The translations under genes were made by a program, and so were the position numbers. A DNA stretch of 32,613 nt, from the NCBI GenBank assembly GCA_903930455.1, contig CAIYYT010000227.1, forward strand, positions 1-32,613, written 5' to 3'. How positions within the stretch are numbered: position 1 is the first letter of the stretch; every line of letters starts with the position of its first letter. Positions 17,713 through 27,727 of the stretch are shown here, piece after piece. The notes below the pieces were generated by a model. That model was given only the letters and a program-made list of their open reading frames with translations, was not told where the DNA came from and did not search any database. This DNA is from an uncultured bacterium (GTDB taxonomy: Bacteria; Zixibacteria; MSB-5A5; CAIYYT01).

Positions 17713-18603
17713 CTACACTCCCCAATCCCCGTCAATCACCCCATAGGATAGCCGCCCGTCCGATTCGCAGAAGTCCTTCAGAGTCAGCATATAGGCATGC
17801 CAGCCTTGCATGTAGTCTTTGTTGTAGCGTGCCGGATCAAAACCGGAATGGCGGAGATTGACCCGCGTTCGCTCACCGATACGCAGCAACTCCCAGGTAA
17901 CCAGGTCGCCCGATTTGCCCTCTTCGGCGAAATCCCAGTCATAGACCAGCTTTTTGTTCTCAACCAGTTCCTTGATCTCGCGCGGTCCGGCTGGTTGGCC
18001 GGCCTTGTCCTTCCATCCCGTCGTGTACTTGCCACCGACAACCAGATCGCATTTGGCATCCTTTGAAAACCATAATCGGAGGTCCGCGACATTGGTCAGC
18101 GCTCTATACACCACACTCGGCAGTGCCTCAATAAAAAGCTCTCGCTTGACGACGCCGGTATCAATTCGATTATAGTCCAGCCGGTAAGCGGGACGCTGAT
18201 ATTTCAGAAGTGATTGCAGATTATAGAGATAAATAATCCACGCATCCATTATCAGCGCATTTGGCGGGACTTTCTCGTGGGAGACGACCAGATCGCAGTA
18301 TCGCCCGCGATCGTCTATCTGAAATCCGACCTCGCTGATAGTACCGTTGATCGGCCAGGTAAACCGCATCTGCCGATTAGGCTCCAGCGCTACGATCGTA
18401 CCCTTGATTTCCTTCTCCTTGAACGTCGTCGCCACACAGTTTTCACCCCAAAATCGCACAGCTCCGCGCAGCTTAAGGTTGATCTCGCCCTTGTTACAGA
18501 ACCAGATAGCCAACTTCAGCGGATTGGTGATGGCATCATAAATCCGCGTCGGGTCGGAATCGAGTCCGATCTTGACCTTTAGTCGTTTCTTTTCTATCGC
18601 CAT
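17713..18603 (-). CDS. Tandem SRPBCC / AHSA1-like domain protein
   Basis: Two similar halves: 'VKIGLDSDPTRIYDAITNPLKLAIWFCNKGEINL' and 'ELFIEALPSVVYRALTNVADLRLWFSKDAKCDLVVGGKYTTGW', with 'DWDFAEEGKSGDLVTWELLRIGERTRVNLRHSGF'. ATG 18603 preferred over the listed 18648. Confidence 0.82.
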   Translation of the reverse strand: MAIEKKRLKVKIGLDSDPTRIYDAITNPLKLAIWFCNKGEINLKLRGAVRFWGENCVATTFKEKEIKGTIVALEPNRQMRFTWPINGTISEVGFQIDDRGRYCDLVVSHEKVPPNALIMDAWIIYLYNLQSLLKYQRPAYRLDYNRIDTGVVKRELFIEALPSVVYRALTNVADLRLWFSKDAKCDLVVGGKYTTGWKDKAGQPAGPREIKELVENKKLVYDWDFAEEGKSGDLVTWELLRIGERTRVNLRHSGFDPARYNKDYMQGWHAYMLTLKDFCESDGRLSYGVIDGDWGV

Positions 18604-18640
18604 TGTGGCCAATATAACCGATTGCCCCGTCCCGGCGCAA
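18604..18640 (-). promoter_or_regulatory. Candidate promoter with -10 placed for a leaderless SRPBCC mRNA
   Basis: Minus strand TTGCGC (18635-18640), 17 bp, TTATAT/TATATT (18611-18617), then 7 nt (GGCCACA) to the ATG. No Shine-Dalgarno. Confidence 0.4.
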
Positions 18641-18665
18641 GCATTCAATCGCCTGTCACAACAAC

Positions 18666-19013
18666 CTACTTCTCGCTAAACACGCCGATCGGGTTGCCGT
18701 CCAGGTCGGCAAGAAAGGCATAATAGCCGAAGCCAGGGATTTCCGTCTTGGCTACCAGCAGCCGCCCGCCCAGCTTCTTCACTTTGGCGAGCGTTTTTTC
18801 AATACTGGCGACATGAATGTAAACGTATACTCCCGTATTCGGGACGAGCGGCAGCTTCTTGATCAGCCCTCCGTGCGGGACTCTGCCAGTGGTCATTTGA
18901 TAGTAGTTCGTGCGCGCCTTCTTGGCTTTCCAGCCGAACAATGAGCTATAAAACTCACGCGCTTTCTCGGGGTCGGTTGATGAAACCTCAAACCAGCACA
19001 AATGATTTGCCAT
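18666..19013 (-). CDS. VOC family (glyoxalase/bleomycin-resistance-like) protein
   Basis: 'ANHLCWFEVSSTDPEKAREFYSSLFGWKAKK', 'VYVYIHVASIEKTLAKVKKLGGRLLVAKTEIPGFGYYAFLADLDGNPIGVFSEK'. ATG 19013 with GAGGAGA upstream; the listed 19193 start is an N-terminal over-extension. Confidence 0.92.
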   Translation of the reverse strand: MANHLCWFEVSSTDPEKAREFYSSLFGWKAKKARTNYYQMTTGRVPHGGLIKKLPLVPNTGVYVYIHVASIEKTLAKVKKLGGRLLVAKTEIPGFGYYAFLADLDGNPIGVFSEK

Positions 19014-19052
19014 GATCTCTCCTCTACTAATAATGTCGATAGTCTCATCCGC

Positions 19053-19081
19053 ATCATAGTCAGACAACGCGGAATTGTCAA
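19053..19081 (-). promoter_or_regulatory. Near-consensus sigma70-type promoter for the VOC gene
   Basis: Minus strand TTGACA (19076-19081), 17 bp, TATGAT (19053-19058), then a leader with GAGGAGA before ATG 19013. Confidence 0.75.
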
Positions 19082-19125
19082 CTACAATAAATGCGATTAC
19101 AGAATGATCCCGCGCCGGAGTGTAC

Positions 19126-20559
19126 TCAGCGAATCGTATGGAGCTTGAGCATGTTGGTGACACCCCGCTCCTGCACCGGCGCTGAAGCCACAATTACGAT
19201 ATTGTCACCGGTCTTGACAATATGCTCATCCTTGAGAGTCTTCTCCGCGCGGCCAATGACCTCGTCGATTGATTTCAGCATTGGCAGGCATTTCGGAACG
19301 ACGCCACGGAAAATCATCAGACGGGGCAATATCTTCTTGTCCGGCGAAAAAGCGATGATCGGAATCTGCGCTCCCTGTTTGGAAATCAGCCGCGCCGTCA
19401 ATCCGGACTGCGTAAAACAGGCAATCACGCGCGCGCCGATATCCTTCGCCATCGCCACCGACGCTTCCGCCACGGCAATCGAGAACTCGACTGCCGGCCT
19501 GCCGAAAAGATTGAGCGTTGGTGGCTGCGTGCGAAGTTTCAATTCGGCGGTATGTATAATGCGCGCCATCATCTCCACCGTCTCGACCGGGTATTTGCCC
19601 GCGGCGGTCTCACCCGAAAGCATAACACAATCGGTTCCGTCAAAGATGGCGTTGGCCACGTCCGATACTTCCGCTCGCGTTGGTGCGATATTCTGAGTCA
19701 TTGATTCCAGCATTTGCGTGGCGGTAATCACCGGCTTGTGATGCTCTAAGGCAACGGTAATGATGTTCTTCTGGATGATCGGCACCTGCTCCAGCGGCAT
19801 CTCTACCCCCAGATCACCTCGCGCCACCATCACGCCATCCGCCACTTCGATAATCGCCGCCAGGTGCTTGATCGCCTGCGGCTTTTCCAGTTTGGCGATC
19901 ACCGGCGTATCAAATCCGCGCTTCTTGATTTCGCTTTTTAGCTTGTTGACGTCATGCTCGGAACGCACAAACGACAACGCAATTATGTCGACTCCCTGCT
20001 TGAGGCCGAAGTCGAGATCGGCAATATCCTTGTCAGTAAGCGACGGCAACGACAACGTCGCGCCCGGGAGATTGATCCCCTTGTGCTCACGCACAATCCC
20101 CCCCTTGATGACGCGGGCAACAATGTCATGATGTCCCGATTTCACCACTTCCAGCCGGATCAGGCCATCGTCAATCAAAACCTGATCACCGGGTTTGAGA
20201 TCGGGTATCAACTCGGCCGGCGCAGCCGACATAACATGGCTGTCCCCGATCATTTCTTTGGACGTCAGCGTTACCTGTGCGCCGGCATCGATAGTCACTT
20301 GCCCGCCATGGAGTTTGCCCACCCGAATCTTGGGGCCGCAAAGGTCCTGCATTATGGCCACCGGCTGCCGGAGCCGCTTCGAAACGCGCCGAACCCTGCG
20401 AATCAGCGCCTGATGGAAGTCATACGATCCGTGTGAGAAATTGAGCCGCGCAATGGACATACCGGCCTTGACCAACGCTTCGATGGTCTTTTCATCTGCG
20501 CTTGCCGGACCCAGCGTGCAGACGATTTTCGTTGAGTTGAACTGGATGTCTTCTAACAT
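19126..20559 (-). CDS. pyk: Pyruvate kinase
   Basis: 'TKIVCTLGPASADEKTIEALVKAGMSIARLNFSHGSYDFH', 'IMQDLCGPKIRVG', 'DGVMVARGDLGVEMPLEQVP', 'TATQMLESM', 'TRAEVSDVANAIFDGTDCVMLSGETAAGKYP'. Confidence 0.98.
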   Translation of the reverse strand: MLEDIQFNSTKIVCTLGPASADEKTIEALVKAGMSIARLNFSHGSYDFHQALIRRVRRVSKRLRQPVAIMQDLCGPKIRVGKLHGGQVTIDAGAQVTLTSKEMIGDSHVMSAAPAELIPDLKPGDQVLIDDGLIRLEVVKSGHHDIVARVIKGGIVREHKGINLPGATLSLPSLTDKDIADLDFGLKQGVDIIALSFVRSEHDVNKLKSEIKKRGFDTPVIAKLEKPQAIKHLAAIIEVADGVMVARGDLGVEMPLEQVPIIQKNIITVALEHHKPVITATQMLESMTQNIAPTRAEVSDVANAIFDGTDCVMLSGETAAGKYPVETVEMMARIIHTAELKLRTQPPTLNLFGRPAVEFSIAVAEASVAMAKDIGARVIACFTQSGLTARLISKQGAQIPIIAFSPDKKILPRLMIFRGVVPKCLPMLKSIDEVIGRAEKTLKDEHIVKTGDNIVIVASAPVQERGVTNMLKLHTIR

Positions 20560-20630
20560 GGCTCGAAGGGATACTATTCAACGCCCTGAGTCAAGACAAA
20601 AACAGTGAGCTTCAATGCACACGTTGTTTG

Positions 20631-22674
<2,044 letters not shown>

Positions 22675-22675
<1 letters not shown>

Positions 22676-23733
22676 TGTCGGACGAAAGCAAACTGCTAAG
22701 CATCAACCTAGTTGCCACGCCGCTTCTGACAGTTGCGGCGCTGACTGCACTCTGCTACTTCGCCGCGCCTGTTCTTGTTCCAATCGTTACTGCGGCTACT
22801 CTGACCTATATACTTTGGCCCGGCGTTGCTGCGTTGAGGAAATTAAAAGTTCCTCACGTTGTGGCCGTTATCATTGTTACGCTATTGGCAATCGCTGCAA
22901 TTACCGCCATCGGGATGTTGATATTAAGTGAGGCGACGGCGTTTTGGAATAACGTGCCAACCTATTGGGAGCAATTGCAGCAACTGCGCGTAGAACACGC
23001 CAAGGAACTGCCCAAGATTCTCGACTTTCTGGGGCAAGACAGCACCAGCACACAACCGAATGGTATCGATGTGACAAAGCTTTCAGCCATCCCAAAATTC
23101 CTATTCAAGGGTGTCGGTACGGTCCTGAGCTTGCTCGGGCAGGCGATTCTTGCCGTCCTGCTAACATTATTTATGCTGTTTGAACAACCCGGTTTCCGCA
23201 AGAGGATCGTACGTTCGCTTGGAAGTGACAATGTCTCCGCTGCGACCAATATCATTTCGCAGATTTCCGCACAGATTTCCGGCTATCTTTGGGTGAGATT
23301 TGTAATCACGGTCGGTCTGGCAATCGTGTTCAGCATCGGCCTACTCATTGGCGGCGTCAAGTATCCCTACGTCTGGGGACCGTTGGCGGCCATATTAAAT
23401 CTGGTTCCATACGCCGGCGCCTATGTTGGCGCCATACCTCCCATGATTATGGCCTATATCCAGCATGGTTCGATCCTGCCTTCAGTTTGGGTTTTCGTAT
23501 TCTTTATGGTCGTGCAATTTATCGAATCGAACATTGTCGCCCCGAAAATGTTTGGCAGACAACTCAATATCAATCTGCTGGCGCAATTGATCTCCACGAT
23601 CTACTGGGGCTGGCTGTGGGGTGCGATTGGCATTGTGCTGGCGGTACCGATTACGGCCGCACTCAAGGTCATTTGCGATCACGTGGAGGCATTACACCCG
23701 ATCGGGATACTTCTCTCGGGAGATGACAATTGA
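22675..23733 (+). CDS. AI-2E family transporter (YdiK/PerM-like permease)
   Basis: Multiple TM helices, 'LFMLFEQPGFRKRIVRSL', 'LAAILNLVPYAGAYVGAIPPMIMAYIQHG', 'QFIESNIVAPKMFGRQLNINLLAQLISTIYWGWLWGAIGIVLAVPITAALKVICDH'. Confidence 0.93.
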
Positions 23734-24587
23734 TCATCAAGCCGTTGCGTTTCGCCTCGGTTCTCTTTCATCGCACCTTTTTCACTGATCGCTGCCTTTC
23801 GCTAGCAGCCGCGATTTCGTTTTACGCAATTTTGTCGTTTGTTCCATTCGTATTACTGGCCGCGTCACTGTTGAGCCACTTTTACTCATCATCCGACCAG
23901 GCAGCTCAGGACATTATTGCCTTCATCACCAGCAACCTACCACTATCGACGTCGGCGGCCGTAGAGTTGATATCTGCCACCGTCAAAGGCAAGACGATTT
24001 TCGGCATTGTCGGCGTTGTCGGTTTGCTTTGGGGCAGTATGTCGATCTTTATGGAACTCGAATTTGATATGAACCGCATCTGGCGGACGGTGGAGTTGCG
24101 TAGTTCCTGGCGCGCCTATCTGGTCCCGTTGCTCTGCATCCCGTTCATGATTCTTTTCTTGTTAGTTTCTCTCATACTGACAGGTCTTATCAGTCTCGCA
24201 GGGCAAGGAGAACTCCCTCTGCTTCACATTCCACTACTGAAACTGCCTCTTGTGGGCACCGTGATCTCCTTTGTGGTTCCGATCATCGTTTCCACCATGC
24301 TCTTTGCCTGGATGTATTATTTGCTCCCAAGCAAATGGAGTCACTTCCGAAGCGCATTCTATGGCGCATTACTGGCTGGTGTCCTCTGGGAAGTCTCCAA
24401 ACTTCTCTTCGACTACTATGTGTCTCATGTCGCCCGTTTCCTCACTATCTACGGCTCGTTCACCTCCATTGCCGTTATGTTTCTCTGGGTGTACTATTCC
24501 GCTATCGTCGTGCTACTTGGAGCTGAATTTGGGGCGCTATGGCAGGAGACGACCGCACGAGGTAAGATCACAGAAGCGTCGCAATAG
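23730..24587 (+). CDS. YihY/virulence factor BrkB family inner-membrane protein
   Basis: 'DRCLSLAAAISFYAILSFVPFVLLAASLL', 'LLWGSMSIFMELEFDMNRIWRTVE', 'AGVLWEVSKLLFDYYVSHVARFLTIYGSFTSIAVMFLWVYYSAIVVLLGAEFGAL'. TTG start. Confidence 0.92.
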   Translation: MIIKPLRFASVLFHRTFFTDRCLSLAAAISFYAILSFVPFVLLAASLLSHFYSSSDQAAQDIIAFITSNLPLSTSAAVELISATVKGKTIFGIVGVVGLLWGSMSIFMELEFDMNRIWRTVELRSSWRAYLVPLLCIPFMILFLLVSLILTGLISLAGQGELPLLHIPLLKLPLVGTVISFVVPIIVSTMLFAWMYYLLPSKWSHFRSAFYGALLAGVLWEVSKLLFDYYVSHVARFLTIYGSFTSIAVMFLWVYYSAIVVLLGAEFGALWQETTARGKITEASQ

Positions 24588-24650
24588 CCTTGGCAAGACC
24601 CCGTCACTCCCACGAACTCGGGAATCCAACTCATGCTGTTTCAATACAAA

Positions 24651-24682
24651 ATCGCCGTGCTGACCAGTGCCGGCACGGCGAT
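24651..24682. terminator. Hairpin between convergent genes, possible terminator
   Basis: 10-bp perfect stem ATCGCCGTGC / GCACGGCGAT with a 12-nt loop. Flanking T-tracts are weak. Confidence 0.45.
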
Positions 24683-24708
24683 CTATCTCTCATCTGAAAT
24701 GATCTGAT

Positions 24709-25827
24709 TTACAACTTGCTGGCAACCGCCTTTGCCATCTCCGTCGTCGTCGCCTTGCCGCCCATGTCGTACGTCCGCACTCTGCCTTCCTTAATCACTG
24801 CGGCAATTGCGGCTTCAAGACGCTCAGCCGAATTGCTCTCGCCCAGATACTCCAGCATCAACTTCGCAGCAAGCATGGTCGCGAGCGGATTGACCTTGTT
24901 CATGCCGGCATACTTCGGCGCCGAACCATGCGTTGGTTCGAACACGGCGTACTTGTCGCCAATATTCCCAGACGAGGCAAATCCCAGTCCACCGACTAAC
25001 TGGGCGCACAAGTCAGAAATGATATCGCCAAACAAATTGGTGGTCGCCAGCACTTCATAATCCATCGGATTCTTGATCAGCCACATGCACATGGCATCGA
25101 TGTTGGTTTCACCCAGCGCGATTCCCGGATAGTCCTTGGCGACCTTACGTCCTTCTCGACAGAAGAGCCCCGATGTTTCTCGCAGCACGTTCGGTTTCTC
25201 GACGATAGTCACCGATTTCTTACCGTTGGCCTTGGCGAACTCAAACGCATCGCGAATGATGTTTCGCGACGCGGTCTTGGTAACCAGTCGACACGTCAGC
25301 GCTACTTCGTCTTCCGGCATCTCGGCAAATCGTTTCGCCTTCTTGTGGAACTCAGCCATGACCGCCGACAACTTCTTGGGCAGCGGGTAATACTCAACAC
25401 CGGCATAGAGGTCTTCGGTATTCTCACGAAAAACGGTGATATCTATGTTGTCGCGGTAGTTTAGTGGATTGCCCTCATACGCCTTGCACGGGCGCTTGTT
25501 CGTGCGTAAGTCAAACTCCTGGCGCAGGCGCACGATCGGCGATGCGTACGTCAGTCCTTTGTCCTTGAGCGCGGGAATCAGCTCCGCCTGCGCTTCTTCC
25601 TTCGGCTTCGAGGTAATTGCGCCGAACAACGCGCAGTCGGTCTCCCTCAACAGCTTGCACGTTCTGTCTGGTAGCGGGTTGCCCTCTTTGCACCAGAATT
25701 CCCAGCCGATGTCGCCATGGATGTACTCCGCGTCCAACTTGATCTTGTCAAGCACGATCCTGGTAGCATCCATCACGTCCACGCCAACACCATCACCCGG
25801 TAACCAGGCAATTCTGTACTTTGCCAT
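24709..25827 (-). CDS. Isocitrate/isopropylmalate family dehydrogenase (NAD-type isocitrate-dehydrogenase-like)
   Basis: 'RIAWLPGDGVGVDVMDATR', 'ALFGAITSKP', 'TVFRENTEDLYAGVEYY', 'NIDAMCMWLIKNP', 'TNLFGDIISDLCAQLVGGLGFASSGNIG', 'FEPTHGSAPKYAGMNKVNPLATMLAAKLML'. Confidence 0.93.
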   Translation of the reverse strand: MAKYRIAWLPGDGVGVDVMDATRIVLDKIKLDAEYIHGDIGWEFWCKEGNPLPDRTCKLLRETDCALFGAITSKPKEEAQAELIPALKDKGLTYASPIVRLRQEFDLRTNKRPCKAYEGNPLNYRDNIDITVFRENTEDLYAGVEYYPLPKKLSAVMAEFHKKAKRFAEMPEDEVALTCRLVTKTASRNIIRDAFEFAKANGKKSVTIVEKPNVLRETSGLFCREGRKVAKDYPGIALGETNIDAMCMWLIKNPMDYEVLATTNLFGDIISDLCAQLVGGLGFASSGNIGDKYAVFEPTHGSAPKYAGMNKVNPLATMLAAKLMLEYLGESNSAERLEAAIAAVIKEGRVRTYDMGGKATTTEMAKAVASKL

Positions 25828-25846
25828 ACTTTGTCTCCTCTATCGA

Positions 25847-26761
25847 TTACTTGAATTGTACAGTCAACGCAAAGCGGTGGTTGGTGCCGAGTCCCGACTT
25901 GAACGGTACGAAAGCGTAGTCCACACGCCAGATCGATTTTGCGAAACCAACTCCAAAAGCCATATTTTCTTCGTCGTAACCAAACTTGTATCCTGCGCGC
26001 AGCGACACGAATTCAATAATGTAGCGTTCCAGTCCGAGGTTCACCTTCACATCATCATTCTTCGGCTTCGACACTTCGATACCGGCGGTCATGTTCTTGA
26101 CCTCAAAATCAACACCACCGGCGATCGTGACCGGCACATCAAATTTCTCTGTTTCGAACTTGGGACTGCTGCCAATGTTTCTGCCGACGAATCCAATAGA
26201 CACTTTCTCCACCGGCCGGAATCGCGCACCTAAGTCGACAAGCAAGGCGCTCGCTGTCTGCGATTCAATTCGCTCGGCTGCATACTTGACCGTGCCCCCC
26301 ATAGACAGGCGCTTCGATACCGGCACAGCAATCGCACCATAAACGAGAATATCACGCGCATCAAAAGTCCCCAACGGCTGCTCGGTGGGCCCCTCTCGGC
26401 TCTCAATGGAACCGATCTTGAAATAGTCAAAACCTACAGATAGCGCTCCACCCAACAGCGGTGTCGCTACCCCCACGAATTCACGACGCGAGTCAAAGAT
26501 GTTCTCGTGATGCATAAAGCCAACCCAGGTTTCCTTGATGTCAGCGATCACCGCCGGGTTGAAATAGACGCCATACAGACTCGACGTGACCGCCACGCCG
26601 ATATCACCCATGGCCGCATTGCGCGCGCCCGGCGAGACTTTCAGAAAACTGAAGCCCGTCTTGCCGGGATCCGCTGCTGACACCCTGACTGCTGACAATA
26701 GGATCAGGATAACGAGCACGGCAAAAAATTTCTCAGACCACTTCATTTGAACCTGCTTCAA
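25847..26761 (-). CDS. PorV/PorQ family (UPF0164-like) outer-membrane protein
   Basis: 'TGFSFLKVSPGARNAAMGDIGVAVTSSLYGVYFNPAVIADIKETWVGFMHHENIFD' and C-terminal 'LRAGYKFGYDEENMAFGVGF...VDYAFVPFKSGLGTNHRFALTVQFK'. Start is TTG at 26761 or ATG at 26746. Confidence 0.85.
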   Translation of the reverse strand: MKQVQMKWSEKFFAVLVILILLSAVRVSAADPGKTGFSFLKVSPGARNAAMGDIGVAVTSSLYGVYFNPAVIADIKETWVGFMHHENIFDSRREFVGVATPLLGGALSVGFDYFKIGSIESREGPTEQPLGTFDARDILVYGAIAVPVSKRLSMGGTVKYAAERIESQTASALLVDLGARFRPVEKVSIGFVGRNIGSSPKFETEKFDVPVTIAGGVDFEVKNMTAGIEVSKPKNDDVKVNLGLERYIIEFVSLRAGYKFGYDEENMAFGVGFAKSIWRVDYAFVPFKSGLGTNHRFALTVQFK

Positions 26762-27726
26762 AATCCTAACGAGAATCCGAATATCGATTCCCAGCCACCA
26801 AGGTTTTGCTCTTGTTCCACGGCAATGTCGATCGACGGCATAATCTTTCCCACCGGCACCTTGAAGCCGACGCCAAACGTCGGTTTACCGTGTGACAGTC
26901 CCGCTCGCAACGATGCTTGCTCCACAAGCTTGTACTCCCCGCCGAAATAGCCCCTGACTCCTCGCATTTCATCAACTTCTCCGTCAGCCGCCAACAGCAG
27001 CTTTGACTTCAAGAACAGTACCGAAGCGCCAACCTTGACCAGAACCGGCACTTTGTCCGAGTGCGCAGTCCCGTAGTAACCGTACTTGCCCCAATAGTCA
27101 CCGGTGCTCCAGGGATATTTGGCCGCTATGTTGCGAACCACCGCCGCCAGCCGCAGCAGATCAATCGGGCTACCACTCGGAAGGCCCGCTTCTGGCTTGA
27201 GATGCAACATCCCGCCAACATCAAAACCGGCGGAGTTAGCTGCAGTCGTCTCTAATTTCTTGTAATAGTAACGTACATCGCCGCCTACGGAGAAAAATCG
27301 TGAAAACCGGCGCGAGAATACGACCGAGAAAACTGCGTCCATATTGTCGAGTGTTCCGGTCGCCTCACCTCGGCTGGTCCGACCGATGATGTCCCCCATT
27401 GATGCCATCTCGGCCGACACTCCTATCGCCGCTTCACCGCGCACTGGAAACAATACCGCCAATTGCTGCAGCGACCGCTGATAGGATAGATCGCGGTAGG
27501 CTCCGCCAAATGTCACGCGCTGAACCTGCGCCGTAGCACCGGGATTGAAAAACACTGCCGAAATATCATCCGATACAGCCGTGTAGGCATTGCCCATTCC
27601 CGTCGCGCGTGGATTCATCGAAAGCTGCAGATACGCGCCCGCATAGCCGCCAGCCTCTTCCGCAAGCGCTGTCGCGGACAGACCCAGCAGCAGGGCGACC
27701 AACATGATTGTGATGTTTGTTTTCAT
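26758..27726 (-). CDS. PorV/PorQ family outer-membrane protein (paralogue of the downstream gene)
   Basis: 'AGAYLQLSMNPRATGMGNAYTAVSDDISAVFFNPGATAQVQRVTFGGAYRDLSYQRSLQQLAVLFPV', 'LVEQASLRAGLSHGKPTFGVGFKV'. Confidence 0.83.
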   Translation of the reverse strand: MKTNITIMLVALLLGLSATALAEEAGGYAGAYLQLSMNPRATGMGNAYTAVSDDISAVFFNPGATAQVQRVTFGGAYRDLSYQRSLQQLAVLFPVRGEAAIGVSAEMASMGDIIGRTSRGEATGTLDNMDAVFSVVFSRRFSRFFSVGGDVRYYYKKLETTAANSAGFDVGGMLHLKPEAGLPSGSPIDLLRLAAVVRNIAAKYPWSTGDYWGKYGYYGTAHSDKVPVLVKVGASVLFLKSKLLLAADGEVDEMRGVRGYFGGEYKLVEQASLRAGLSHGKPTFGVGFKVPVGKIMPSIDIAVEQEQNLGGWESIFGFSLGF

Positions 27727-27727
27727 A

